64,000 nt of DNA, from positions 1 to 64,000 of the forward strand of contig NZ_JAIVKU010000007.1 of NCBI RefSeq assembly GCF_020524165.1, in the 5' to 3' direction. Below the pieces are notes generated by a model that saw only the letters and a list, made by a program, of their open reading frames with translations, was not told the DNA's origin and ran no database searches. The position numbers and the translations under genes are program-made. Positions within the stretch are counted from its first letter, which is position 1. Every line of letters begins with the position of its first letter. Below, one piece after another: positions 41,439 through 49,906 of this stretch. Source of the stretch: Guptibacillus hwajinpoensis (GTDB taxonomy: Bacteria; Bacillota; Bacilli; Bacillales; Guptibacillaceae).

Positions 41439-41897
41439 ATGAAACTACGTGAAGAAATGCCCGAATTAGAAGGCGCGAAAGAATGGTTTAACGGAGAAGT
41501 TAAGAAAAGTGATCTTGTTGGCAATAAACCACTTACTCTTATTCATTTCTGGTCAATTAGCTGTGGCTTATGTAAAGAAGCCATGCCAATGGTAAATGAA
41601 TTTAGGGACGAGTATAGTGAGGACATGAACGTCGTTGCTGTTCACATGCCGCGTTCTGAAAAGGATCTAGATCTTGATGAAATCAAAAAGGTTGCAGATG
41701 AGCATGATATTAGCCAACCAATCTTCGTCGATAGCGATCACAAACTAACAGATGCGTTTGATAATCAGTATGTTCCTGCCTACTACGTATTTGATTCAGA
41801 AGGTAAGCTACGCCATTTCCAGGCAGGTGGAGAAGGACGTAAAATGCTTACGAAACGCATTACAAAACTTCTTGATAAAGCAAAAAAAGAAGATTAA
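41439..41897 (+). CDS. Thioredoxin-like thiol-disulfide protein (TlpA/ResA-like, cytoplasmic)
   Basis: A 152-residue redoxin with the active site SCGLC (residues 41-45, CGLC as the CXXC) and the cis-Pro segment YVPAYYVFD. There is no signal peptide or membrane anchor, unlike ResA and most TlpA proteins, so it is probably cytoplasmic. AAAGGAG precedes the ATG. A strong promoter followed by a Fur/Per box (41395-41409) suggests induction by iron limitation or peroxide. Redox partner unknown. Confidence 0.88.
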   Translation: MKLREEMPELEGAKEWFNGEVKKSDLVGNKPLTLIHFWSISCGLCKEAMPMVNEFRDEYSEDMNVVAVHMPRSEKDLDLDEIKKVADEHDISQPIFVDSDHKLTDAFDNQYVPAYYVFDSEGKLRHFQAGGEGRKMLTKRITKLLDKAKKED

Positions 41898-41905
41898 AGT
41901 AAGAT

Positions 41906-41932
41906 AGAGGCAGCTTTTCGCTGCCTCTTTTA
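41906..41932 (+). terminator. Terminator of the thioredoxin-like gene
   Basis: A 9-bp stem AGAGGCAGC/GCTGCCTCT followed by TTTTATTTT. Confidence 0.88.
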
Positions 41933-42391
41933 TTTTCTCTTTTTTATTTTTTGGTAAGTGACGAGGACGATTCGAAATGCGCCATAGCCTACCATTGCTC
42001 CAAGGGCATTTAATAGAATATCATCTATATCAAAAATGCGGTGAGCGACAAAGTACTGAAGTAATTCAATCACAGTACTTGTCGAAAAACCAATAAGTCC
42101 AATGATAAGTACTGATCTACCCTTTCTACTCACACATGGCATCAAAAACCCAAGTGGCATAAACAATAAAATATTTCCAATAATATTCTTTAAGATTAGC
42201 CAATAACTCCCGCTTTCCCACATGAGCTTAATACTATCAAATAGGACAAGGTTAACCGACTTCCCATACGGATAGTAATTGTAAATAAACAATGTCGCAT
42301 AAAAAAGCGCAAGTAAGTAGACACCTAACGCGAAGGATCCACCTCTCCTCACCCACTTTTGCGTTGACACACCTTCATTCTGAGTCTGCAT
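41930..42391 (-). CDS. VanZ family membrane protein
   Basis: A 153-residue protein with four predicted helices (near 18-37, 66-80, 90-108 and 125-143). The VanZ hallmarks are present: NIIGNILLFMPLGFLMP, STVIELLQYF and FDIDDILLNALGAMVGY. VanZ-like proteins are linked to teicoplanin resistance or envelope functions, mostly without biochemical proof. The start at 42391 has GGGAGAG upstream. It is a single gene with no resistance cluster around it. Confidence 0.88.
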   Translation of the reverse strand: MQTQNEGVSTQKWVRRGGSFALGVYLLALFYATLFIYNYYPYGKSVNLVLFDSIKLMWESGSYWLILKNIIGNILLFMPLGFLMPCVSRKGRSVLIIGLIGFSTSTVIELLQYFVAHRIFDIDDILLNALGAMVGYGAFRIVLVTYQKIKKRK

Positions 42392-42491
42392 AATCTCTGT
42401 CTCTCCCTATTCTTCAGATGCCTTATGGGCTGTCTATATGCTATAGTATTCTATACAAAATATGATCATGTAACAAAATTGAGGTGAAAGA

Positions 42492-43664
42492 ATGTCAAGC
42501 TCCAAAGAAAATGTCTTATTGCAACTTTCTTCAGACCTGAACAACTATAACATTCCTTATTTTTATATAAATGAAACAGCTCTTTGGCTTCAAGGTGCAG
42601 TAGAAGCACCTCATTGTATAGCCGTTTCGGTTCAATGGGACGCATTTGAGTCCGTCATTCATGAATTCAATCAAACATACGAAACGGCAATCCCAGAACA
42701 CAATTCCGAAATGTCTTATGCTGTCTATTCTATTGCTGATACATCCGTTCGTATAGAATGTACATATAATACAGTCATTCGAACAAACCCTTATTTAGTC
42801 AACGTTGCTCTAAGAGAACAGAAAGTTCCTTGCCTTTCTCTATACTACTATCAACAAATTCCAGAATGGCGAGCGACTATTGACGATCATCTTTATAACG
42901 TTCAGCAAAGGGTAACAGAGCAAAATAAAAAATCATGGAATCAACAAACCTATGAGGCTTTATTAAATCGATTCGGTACTCCAGAAGAAGCAGCAACAAA
43001 GCTTATAGACAATCCTTCTTCGCGGATTAAATCATTGTTGCCATATCTCCCTTCCTTGCATGGAAAGAAAGTAGCCAACCTCATGGGTTCACATGGTATG
43101 AAAGCAACAGCAATGAGTCTTCTGGGTGCCAATGTAACAGTGATTGATTTTTCGTATGAAAATGAACGGTACGCTAAGGAAATAGCCAGCCATTGTGGCA
43201 TTGATCTCACCTATATTGTAGCGGATATCTTAAAGATGGATCATGATCACGATGGAGAATTTGATGTCATCGTAATGGAGCTAGGAATATTACATTATTT
43301 CCTTGATCTTCACCCATTGTTTAGAGTAGTATCTCGCCTCCTAAAAAACGGCGGCACCTTTGTACTTCAGGACTTTCATCCGATTTCTACAAAGCTTATT
43401 ACATCTAAAGGAAAGAAGCACAAAGTAGATGGTAATTATTTTGATCCTACCATTCACAAAACTGTGGTTGCTTTTGAAAAGCACCTCACGAATGATAAGG
43501 AAGACAGCGTGGTTCTGCAGCGAAAGTGGACACTTGGGGAGATTTTAACAAGTATAGCTGATGAGGAGCTCATTATTAAACAAGTAACCGAGGAACCAAA
43601 TATCAAACTTCATGATCGAGGCATTCCGAAAGTCTTTACTGTCAAAGCAACCAAAACAAGCTGA
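42492..43664 (+). CDS. Two-part protein: N-terminal unknown domain plus class I methyltransferase
   Basis: A 390-residue protein. The C-terminal part (about 175-385) is a SAM-dependent methyltransferase with KKVANLMGSHGMKATAMS as motif I (unusual MGSHG instead of GxGxG), VIDFS as motif II and DVIVMELGILHYF as motif IV. The N-terminal 150 residues (PYFYINETALWLQGAV onward) slightly resemble a nucleotidyltransferase-like domain but lack clear catalytic residues; I do not recognise it. GAGGTG precedes the ATG. The methyl acceptor is unknown. Confidence 0.8.
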   Translation: MSSSKENVLLQLSSDLNNYNIPYFYINETALWLQGAVEAPHCIAVSVQWDAFESVIHEFNQTYETAIPEHNSEMSYAVYSIADTSVRIECTYNTVIRTNPYLVNVALREQKVPCLSLYYYQQIPEWRATIDDHLYNVQQRVTEQNKKSWNQQTYEALLNRFGTPEEAATKLIDNPSSRIKSLLPYLPSLHGKKVANLMGSHGMKATAMSLLGANVTVIDFSYENERYAKEIASHCGIDLTYIVADILKMDHDHDGEFDVIVMELGILHYFLDLHPLFRVVSRLLKNGGTFVLQDFHPISTKLITSKGKKHKVDGNYFDPTIHKTVVAFEKHLTNDKEDSVVLQRKWTLGEILTSIADEELIIKQVTEEPNIKLHDRGIPKVFTVKATKTS

Positions 43665-43670
43665 ATAAAC

Positions 43671-43695
43671 AAAAGCACCCAAATGGGTGCTTTTA
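43671..43695. terminator. Bidirectional terminator
   Basis: Stem AAAAGCACCC/GGGTGCTTTT, loop AAAT, between convergent genes. Confidence 0.9.
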
Positions 43696-43698
43696 TGG

Positions 43699-44496
43699 TT
43701 AAGATACAAGCGACTCAATGACTTCGTCGTCTCGTTTATCGGCATAATTTTTTCCGACGACGATTGACTGCTTGTTCATTAGTTCATTTAACTCATTAGC
43801 CTCTTCTTTTTCACCAGCTACATAAATTTTTTCCCACTGGCGATTTTTTGCTTTTTTATCAAGCTTTGCCGCCATTGATTTATACCAGCGTTCACGATTT
43901 GCTTTTATCCGATCTTCATAAAGCTCCCGCTGTGCAGTACTCCCATTTCCAGAAATATTCTCATTTCCCGTTGTTCCCTCATAAATTCTCCAGTTGTCTT
44001 CATCTGGATCCCAGGCGTACTCTTCACTTTTTGTTAAGAAACCAAGCTCTGTTTCTAGAATACGTACATAATCATGGTGAACGAGAATAATTCCTGTGTT
44101 CGGATAGTCACTTTTTAGCTTTTCTAATGCTTCAAGCTGTGGCTCTTCTTCCCAGTATAAATTCGTTTCAACTGGTACCTGCGTACGCTCCACAAGCCAT
44201 ATTTGATCATCGGAAGAAGCAATAATGATAAGTCCACGTTTCAAATCATTCTCAATGCGATCAAGTTCTTCTTGAATTTTCCCTTTTACTTTCTCATATT
44301 TTTCTAGCTCTTCTTTATTATCGCTTTGTTTTAAGTAATCTTCAAAGTTTCGAAAGCCATTTTTTAACTGGATTTTCCATTCGCCGTTTTGTCGGTCGGC
44401 ATCACGACGGTCCGTATTTAAATACAAAGTCAACACTTTATCTGGCTTTTGAACATGGGCATGTTTTAAATTTTCTAGCTTTTCTTTTAATAACAT
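43699..44496 (-). CDS. VLRF1/aeRF1-type release-factor-like protein
   Basis: A 265-residue protein I assign, with moderate confidence, to the bacterial archaeo-eukaryotic release-factor-like (baeRF/VLRF1) group. Seen: VLTLYLNTDRR near the N-terminus, YVRILETELGFL in the middle and a Lys/Arg-rich helix with IKANRERWYKSMAAKLDK. Some relatives are thought to act on stalled ribosomes, but the catalytic GGQ of class-1 release factors is not seen. The ATG at 44496 follows GAGGAGG. Convergent with the methyltransferase fusion gene and divergent from pfeT. Confidence 0.7.
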   Translation of the reverse strand: MLLKEKLENLKHAHVQKPDKVLTLYLNTDRRDADRQNGEWKIQLKNGFRNFEDYLKQSDNKEELEKYEKVKGKIQEELDRIENDLKRGLIIIASSDDQIWLVERTQVPVETNLYWEEEPQLEALEKLKSDYPNTGIILVHHDYVRILETELGFLTKSEEYAWDPDEDNWRIYEGTTGNENISGNGSTAQRELYEDRIKANRERWYKSMAAKLDKKAKNRQWEKIYVAGEKEEANELNELMNKQSIVVGKNYADKRDDEVIESLVS

Positions 44497-44604
44497 GGGT
44501 ATCCTCCTCGTCATTTTTTTATGATTTCTTTGTTACCATTTCAATTCCCTCACTTTTCCCATTTTCAAACGTAAAATCAATCTGCCTATTTGTGAGTTTT
44601 AATA

Positions 44605-44633
44605 TAGTCAAAAAGCGAAGTATATGATAGAAT
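44605..44633 (+). promoter_or_regulatory. Putative pfeT promoter
   Basis: TAGTCA (44605-44610), 17-base spacer, TAGAAT (44628-44633). Predicted start is near 44640, giving a leader of about 170 bases. Confidence 0.55.
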
Positions 44634-44648
44634 AAAATCATTAAAACA

Positions 44649-44683
44649 TAATAATTATTCTAATCTGTTGAAATTCATTCTCA
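44649..44683 (+). promoter_or_regulatory. Tandem Per/Fur-like boxes upstream of pfeT
   Basis: TAATAATTATTCTAA (44649-44663) matches the Per box at 12 of 14 defined bases. TGAAATTCATTCTCA (44669-44683) matches the Fur core at 11 of 14. Both lie just downstream of the predicted start. Confidence 0.55.
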
Positions 44684-44721
44684 ATAACCATTTTAAATGA
44701 CTTATTTGCAGGCATTTATAT

Positions 44722-44749
44722 TGCTGTGACCTTACCATTGGTCACAGCA
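44722..44749 (+). promoter_or_regulatory. Hairpin in the pfeT leader
   Basis: TGCTGTGACC pairs perfectly with GGTCACAGCA around an 8-base loop. No T run follows, so it is not a terminator; it may stabilise or regulate the mRNA. Confidence 0.55.
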
Positions 44750-44768
44750 TTACACGTTTATAAGGGGA

Positions 44769-44795
44769 ATGATGATGACTATTATTCTCAATTAG
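44769..44795 (+). CDS. Possible 8-residue leader peptide upstream of pfeT
   Basis: Three consecutive ATG codons begin a mini-ORF encoding MMMTIILN, ending TAG at 44793-44795. AAGGGG (44762-44767) precedes it. It stops just before the SD site of pfeT (from 44799). It is in another frame from pfeT. Too short for any statistical support. Confidence 0.3.
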   Translation: MMMTIILN

Positions 44796-44812
44796 CAAAA
44801 GGAGGAATGATA

Positions 44813-46720
44813 ATGGAACAAGTAAATTTACGTTCAGATACCTATCCCTCACATACTTCTTTTTTGTGGAATGCGATAAAAAAACACGGTGAGCTTGGAG
44901 CTGCCTTGTTAAGTGGAATCATGATTGCATTTACTTGGATCACAGAAGGCACCTATTCTCCTACTATTGAAGCAATGCTTTATATCACAGCATTTGTTAT
45001 TGGTGGCTTCGCCAAAGCGAAAGAGGGAATCGAGGACTCTATTGCTGAAAAAGATGTGAATGTTGAGCTTCTTATGATTATTGCAGCTATTGGGGCAGGA
45101 AGTATAGGGTACTGGACAGAGGGTGCTATTCTAATCTTTATTTTCGCACTCAGCGGAGCGCTCGAAACATACACACTCAATAAAAGTGAACATGAGCTTC
45201 AGTCTCTTATGGAAATACAGCCAGAAACGGCAACGATACTTTCTAACGGAGAGGAACACATCGTCAGAGCATCATCGCTTTCAATTGATGATGTTATCTT
45301 AATTAAGCCAGGAGAGAGAGTACCTGCTGATGGCGTCATTATTAAAGGTCAAACCTCTCTTGATCAATCGGCTATTACAGGCGAGTCGATTCCTGTTATT
45401 AAACGAATTGACGAAGAGGTATTTGCTGGAACGTTAAATATATCGGGACATTTAACGATTAAGATGACCAAACGTAGCGAAGACACCGTTTTTCAAAAAA
45501 TCATTGCACTTGTTCAAGAAGCACAAGAACAAAAGGCACCATCACAGCTTTTTATTGAAAAGTTAGAAGGTTGGTACGTTAAGATTGTTTTAGCAGTTGG
45601 CGCACTTCTGATGGTCCTTCCTCACTTTATATTCAGCTGGACATGGGATGAAACGATTTATCGCGCCATGGTCTTTCTCGTTGTAGCTTCTCCATGTGCT
45701 TTAGTTGCTTCGATTATGCCAGCCACACTCTCTGCTATTTCCGCTGGGGCACGAAACGGTATTCTCTTTAAGGGTGGCGTGCATCTTGAACAGCTTGGTT
45801 CAATGAAAGCAGTCGCGCTTGATAAGACAGGAACACTAACAGAGGGTTCTCCCGTTGTAACTGATGTTGATATTCGTTCAGATATTAGTGAAAAGACGTT
45901 TATGAACATCGTCGCGTCAATCGAACGACAATCAACACATCCACTTGCGAAAGCCATTGTTGATCACGCTGACGACGTGACTTTTCTAGAACCGGAAGAT
46001 ATGATGGACCATTCTGGCTGGGGTGTAGAAGCTACAATTGATGGAGTTAAATGGAAAGTGGGTAAATTAGCGTTCTTTTCTGAAGAGGATGGGTTTGATT
46101 TATTCCAAGAAAACTATCGTCAACTGCAATTAAGTGGAAAAACCATCGTACTTGCTGCAGACAACCACGGAATTGCTGGAATGATTGCTCTAAAAGATAA
46201 AGTTCGAAGTGAATCAGCAATGATGGTGAAAGCACTGAAAAAGCGAGGAATTGAACCAATTATGTTGACTGGAGACAGTGAACAGACGGCAAGAGCCATT
46301 GCTGAAGAAGTTGGTATCCGTACTTATTACGCCAATTGTCTTCCAGAAGATAAAGTAACCCGAATGAAAGAATTAAAAAAGAAATATCAAACGGTTGGCA
46401 TGATTGGAGATGGCATCAACGATGCACCAGCACTTGCCGTTTCTGATGTTGGAATTGCAATGGGTCAAGGCACCGATGTCGCACTTGAAACAGCAGATGT
46501 CGTTCTTATGAAGAATGATTTAGGCAAACTGACAAGAGCTGTAACGCTTTCAAATCGGTTAAACAAAATCGTAAAGCAAAATGTTATATTCTCTATTTCC
46601 GTTATTCTTATTCTGATTGCTTCAAACTTTTTTCAGTTCTTAACTCTTCCTTTAGGGGTTCTTGGCCATGAAGGAAGTACGATCTTAGTCATACTAAACG
46701 GACTGCGTTTATTAAAATAA
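44813..46720 (+). CDS. pfeT: P1B-4-type metal-exporting ATPase, PfeT/ZosA-like
   Basis: A 635-residue heavy-metal P-type ATPase. The membrane metal motif is VVASPCALV (SPC), the phosphorylation site is DKTGTLTEG, the hinge is GDGINDAPA, and the last helix has GHEGSTILVILN, the HEG(G/S)T-LVxLN signature of P1B-4 iron/cobalt exporters. No N-terminal CxxC metal domain is present. B. subtilis PfeT (ZosA) is PerR-regulated and exports Fe(II); the upstream boxes support the same control here. The ATG at 44813 follows AAGGAGG; the frame is open back to 44726. Confidence 0.9.
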   Translation: MEQVNLRSDTYPSHTSFLWNAIKKHGELGAALLSGIMIAFTWITEGTYSPTIEAMLYITAFVIGGFAKAKEGIEDSIAEKDVNVELLMIIAAIGAGSIGYWTEGAILIFIFALSGALETYTLNKSEHELQSLMEIQPETATILSNGEEHIVRASSLSIDDVILIKPGERVPADGVIIKGQTSLDQSAITGESIPVIKRIDEEVFAGTLNISGHLTIKMTKRSEDTVFQKIIALVQEAQEQKAPSQLFIEKLEGWYVKIVLAVGALLMVLPHFIFSWTWDETIYRAMVFLVVASPCALVASIMPATLSAISAGARNGILFKGGVHLEQLGSMKAVALDKTGTLTEGSPVVTDVDIRSDISEKTFMNIVASIERQSTHPLAKAIVDHADDVTFLEPEDMMDHSGWGVEATIDGVKWKVGKLAFFSEEDGFDLFQENYRQLQLSGKTIVLAADNHGIAGMIALKDKVRSESAMMVKALKKRGIEPIMLTGDSEQTARAIAEEVGIRTYYANCLPEDKVTRMKELKKKYQTVGMIGDGINDAPALAVSDVGIAMGQGTDVALETADVVLMKNDLGKLTRAVTLSNRLNKIVKQNVIFSISVILILIASNFFQFLTLPLGVLGHEGSTILVILNGLRLLK

Positions 46721-46759
46721 AAAAAGCCCGATAGCTGCCGTCGCTATTGGGCTTTTTTT
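46719..46759. terminator. Bidirectional terminator
   Basis: A 17-bp stem (arm contains AAAAAGCCCGATAGC, one wobble) with A and T runs between convergent pfeT and the YihY gene. Confidence 0.92.
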
Positions 46760-47568
46760 CTAAAATAATTTGAAGTAGCATTTACTTCACCACCAATAAT
46801 AATGACAAGACCAGTAAGGTAAAACCAGAGCATTAGTGCGATTACGCCTCCTAGGCTTCCATACGTTGCTGAGTAGTTACTAAAATTATTGATATAATAG
46901 GAAAAAGCTAGGGAAACAAGCTGCCATAATACGGAAGCAAAAATGGACCCAACGAGCACGTCTTTATAATTTAATCGTTTATTTGGGGCGTAGTAATAAA
47001 TAAACATAAACACCACAATCATAATGGAAAGACTTAAAATCCAACGAATGATCCCAAACATGAAGCTTAGCGACTCAGGCAATTCAAAGAATGTAACGAA
47101 AAAGCGCCACAGCGTTTCACCGAAGACTGGTAAAACTAATGCAACGACAATAACAAAAATCATCGCTAATGACAAAAGAACGGATAACCCTCTTGCCAGT
47201 AAAAAATGCCGGCTTTCTTGCACGTTATAAGCACGGTTAAGGGATTTGATAATAGCATTAATCGCATTGGAAGCAGACCAAATTGTCGCAATAACCCCGA
47301 ATGATAGGAGTCCTTTACGCGCACCATCTTCCAGAATAATATTTTCTTGTATTGTGACAAATGATTCTGACGGAGCATATTGCGCGATTAACTCAAGAAT
47401 TTGGTCCTGCGAGAAATCAAAATGAGTCAGGAGGGTAATCGCGAATATAAGAAAAGGAAACAGCGATAACAAGAAATAATAAGCAAGTTGTGCTGATAAA
47501 TCAGTCACCTGATGTTCTTTTATTCTTGAAAAAAGCTGCTTTGAAAATTGCCCTAGCGATGCGTCCAC
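46744..47568 (-). CDS. YihY/BrkB family membrane protein
   Basis: A 274-residue protein with six membrane helices. AYYFLLSLFPFLIF near residue 29 and YGSLGGVIALMLWFYLTGLVIIIGGEVNA near the C-terminus are family hallmarks. Once misnamed ribonuclease BN, the family's true function is unclear. The position resembles yfkH of B. subtilis. The start is a GTG (47568) with GGAGGG upstream. The YtxH-like gene lies 22 bases upstream on the same strand, so the two probably form an operon. Confidence 0.9.
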   Translation of the reverse strand: MDASLGQFSKQLFSRIKEHQVTDLSAQLAYYFLLSLFPFLIFAITLLTHFDFSQDQILELIAQYAPSESFVTIQENIILEDGARKGLLSFGVIATIWSASNAINAIIKSLNRAYNVQESRHFLLARGLSVLLSLAMIFVIVVALVLPVFGETLWRFFVTFFELPESLSFMFGIIRWILSLSIMIVVFMFIYYYAPNKRLNYKDVLVGSIFASVLWQLVSLAFSYYINNFSNYSATYGSLGGVIALMLWFYLTGLVIIIGGEVNATSNYFRKKAQ

Positions 47569-47590
47569 TCTTTACCCTCCTGCGGCTCGA

Positions 47591-47992
47591 TTAATGTGTC
47601 ATTGTATCGCCGTTGTTACTAGTTAGCTCTTCACCAGCTTCAACTACTCTCGAGCCTATTTCTTTAAGATCATGTTGCGTTTCTTTCACAAGATTAAATG
47701 CTTCCACTGAACTTTCTTTCAGTCCGTTAAACTTCTCTGACAAAGTTGAAATATCATCCTGTACTTCCTTCATAAGCTCGCTAGCATCATCCACGGTTTG
47801 CTTCCATTTATCCGTATAGTAAGAAGGATTATTTTTTACATCTCGTAAAATACTCCCTGCTTTTTTTGACCCATTCTGAATGGATTCCCTTGTTCCTCGA
47901 TCTAGAAGTGAAATAAGGGCACCTGCCAGTCCACCAATAAGGACTGCCTTAAACAGTTTATTTTGACTACCGCCTGAATATGTCTGACTCAT
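47591..47992 (-). CDS. YtxH/GvpT-like small membrane-associated protein
   Basis: A 133-residue protein with one short hydrophobic segment (AVLIGGLAGALISLLDRGTR, about 16-35) followed by a long charged helix typical of YtxH/apolipoprotein-like stress proteins (DDASELMKEVQDDISTLSEKF). GAGGAGG precedes the ATG. It is upstream of the YihY gene. Such proteins are often stress-induced; the role is unknown. Confidence 0.78.
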   Translation of the reverse strand: MSQTYSGGSQNKLFKAVLIGGLAGALISLLDRGTRESIQNGSKKAGSILRDVKNNPSYYTDKWKQTVDDASELMKEVQDDISTLSEKFNGLKESSVEAFNLVKETQHDLKEIGSRVVEAGEELTSNNGDTMTH

Positions 47993-48061
47993 TTTAATTC
48001 CTCCTCGTTAGATTAAGATGACATTTATTTCCCTTAATCGATCACTCCGAAACCAACGCAG

Positions 48062-48925
48062 CTAAAACGTATACTTTTGCAGTATGCGATCCACTGCGCT
48101 TCCATAGCTTTCCCCAAATAAGATCAGATGAACAAGTAAATAATATAATTGATAGATGGGAATTCGATCCGTGAACTCCTTCTCTAACGGTAAGTCAGCT
48201 TGATATTGCTCATAGAATTCCTTCGAGTACCCGCCAAACAGATATGTAAAAGCAATATCGATCTCTCGATCTCCATAATAAACGGCCGGATCGATGAGAT
48301 AAGGGTCTCCTTTATCGCTCATGAGCCAATTACCTCCCCAAAGATCACCATGCAAGAGGGAAAAATCAGGATTATGCCCAATGATTGTATCAAGACGTTC
48401 TCGCAGAACGGTTAAGCGATGGTCACGTTCGACAGAAAGTTTTCTTTTAGTTCGAGCCAGCTCCTGCAATGTTCCAAGTCGCTGATCTCTAAAAAAAGAC
48501 ACCCAGTCAGTCGATGGATCATTCTTTTGATTTAATTCGCCAATATAATTATCTTGTTCTAAACCGGCAGACTGAACTTTTTTCCGATGCATCCCAGCAA
48601 CTAAGCTACCGAGTGCTCGATCCCCCTCCTTACTTGAGGGTATAGATCGAATCCAATCCATGAGGAAGACCATTCCATTTTCCCCTTTTGGAAGCAGCAA
48701 GAGTGGTTTAGGAACTGATATTTCATGACTTGAAAGCAGTTCCAAACCTTCTTTCTCAGCACGGAAAAAATCTTCTGGTGCTGATGGATTACTTTTAGCA
48801 AAGTACTCTCGCTCTTTTGTTTGAACATAGAAAGCTTCATTTATTGATCCACCTGATACGCGTTCTACCTTCACGATCGTGGTGAAGTCACCGCTTTTTT
48901 TAATTGCTTCCTCGATGTTTTTCAT
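48062..48925 (-). CDS. Fructosamine-3-kinase family protein
   Basis: A 287-residue kinase-like protein of the fructosamine kinase/aminoglycoside phosphotransferase fold. The catalytic loop is LLHGDLWGGNW and the metal-binding Asp is in YLIDPAVYYGDREID. HGDLW is diagnostic for fructosamine kinases, which phosphorylate ketoamines on glycated proteins so that they fall off; the substrate here is inferred. It overlaps the phosphatase gene by 4 bases (ATGA), a classic coupled pair. Confidence 0.9.
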   Translation of the reverse strand: MKNIEEAIKKSGDFTTIVKVERVSGGSINEAFYVQTKEREYFAKSNPSAPEDFFRAEKEGLELLSSHEISVPKPLLLLPKGENGMVFLMDWIRSIPSSKEGDRALGSLVAGMHRKKVQSAGLEQDNYIGELNQKNDPSTDWVSFFRDQRLGTLQELARTKRKLSVERDHRLTVLRERLDTIIGHNPDFSLLHGDLWGGNWLMSDKGDPYLIDPAVYYGDREIDIAFTYLFGGYSKEFYEQYQADLPLEKEFTDRIPIYQLYYLLVHLILFGESYGSAVDRILQKYTF

Positions 48926-49392
48926 ATACCTTCTTCATTTCTTATATGTTCTAATAACTTTTCACAACCAACGTCTACCATTTCATAAACTTCTTTAAAG
49001 TTACCATCAAAATAAGGATCTGGAACGTCTTCTATTTCACTTTCACTCACATAATCCATTAACCTAGACAGTGAGGTGGTCGGTTTGACTCCTGCCATTT
49101 CGTGAAGTTCTCCAAGATTACCAGCGTCCATCGCCACGACATAATGATAGTGCATCAGATCAGATTCCTTTACTTGCCGGGCTTTCATACCTTCTGTTGA
49201 GATATTTTGTTTCGAAAGAATGTCCGCTGTACCTTCGTGTGGAGGCTCACCAACGTGCCAGTCGCCCGTACCTGCTGAGTCAATTTCAATTTGATTAGCT
49301 AATCCAGCTTTCGCTACTTTCGACCGGAGAACAGCTTCTGCCATAGGTGAACGGCAAATGTTCCCCAGACATACGAATAGAACTCGGATCAT
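48922..49392 (-). CDS. yfkJ: Low-molecular-weight protein tyrosine phosphatase (YfkJ-like)
   Basis: A 156-residue LMW-PTP. The P-loop is VCLGNICRS with the nucleophile Cys8 and Arg14; the general acid is in VPDPYFDG. B. subtilis YfkJ is a stress-related phosphotyrosine phosphatase of the same size and neighbourhood. It could also dephosphorylate sugar phosphates or protein arginine, which close paralogues do. GGAGGGA precedes the ATG. Middle gene of a three-gene operon: YjbQ-like, this, fructosamine kinase. Confidence 0.93.
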   Translation of the reverse strand: MIRVLFVCLGNICRSPMAEAVLRSKVAKAGLANQIEIDSAGTGDWHVGEPPHEGTADILSKQNISTEGMKARQVKESDLMHYHYVVAMDAGNLGELHEMAGVKPTTSLSRLMDYVSESEIEDVPDPYFDGNFKEVYEMVDVGCEKLLEHIRNEEGI

Positions 49393-49394
49393 GA

Positions 49395-49796
49395 TTATCC
49401 CTCCATCGTTTTAATGTAAACAGTACGGTTCCGTGGACCATCAAATTCACAGAAATAAATTCCCTGCCAAGTGCCAAGAATCAAATCTCCTTCTTCAATG
49501 ATGAGCATTTGGGAAGCTCCAACTGTACTTGTCTTCAGGTGAGAAGCAGAATTCCCTTCAGCGTGGCGGTACTTAGGATGCTCCCATGGATAGACTTCAT
49601 CCAACCTCATTAGCATATCGTGTTTTACATCAGGATCCGCATTTTCATTGATGGTAATCCCAGCAGTTGTATGAGCAGAATAAACCATCACACCCCCCTG
49701 CTTGATGTTCGCTTCGTGAATGGCGCTTCTTATCTCCCTCGTAATATCAATCATTTCATCTCGCTGACTTGTTTTCACAGAAATTCGTTTAAGCAT
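49395..49796 (-). CDS. YjbQ family protein (UPF0047)
   Basis: A 133-residue member of the YjbQ/UPF0047 family. HTTAGITINENADPDV (about 46-61) carries the conserved His/Glu/Asp cluster, and HLKTSTVGASQMLII plus GTWQGIYFCEFDGPR are the other hallmarks. Some relatives show weak thiamine-phosphate synthase activity, but the true role is not known. GAGGAGGGAT precedes the ATG. It heads the operon with yfkJ, whose start is 2 bases after its stop. Confidence 0.92.
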   Translation of the reverse strand: MLKRISVKTSQRDEMIDITREIRSAIHEANIKQGGVMVYSAHTTAGITINENADPDVKHDMLMRLDEVYPWEHPKYRHAEGNSASHLKTSTVGASQMLIIEEGDLILGTWQGIYFCEFDGPRNRTVYIKTMEG

Positions 49797-49906
49797 AGTA
49801 TCCCTCCTCGTATCACTCTTTTACTTCTACCCTTCATCGCGCCATTTCATTCGATTCTTAACCTGATTAACCACGTGGAACATCAATTCCTAAAGGAAGC
49901 CCCGGT

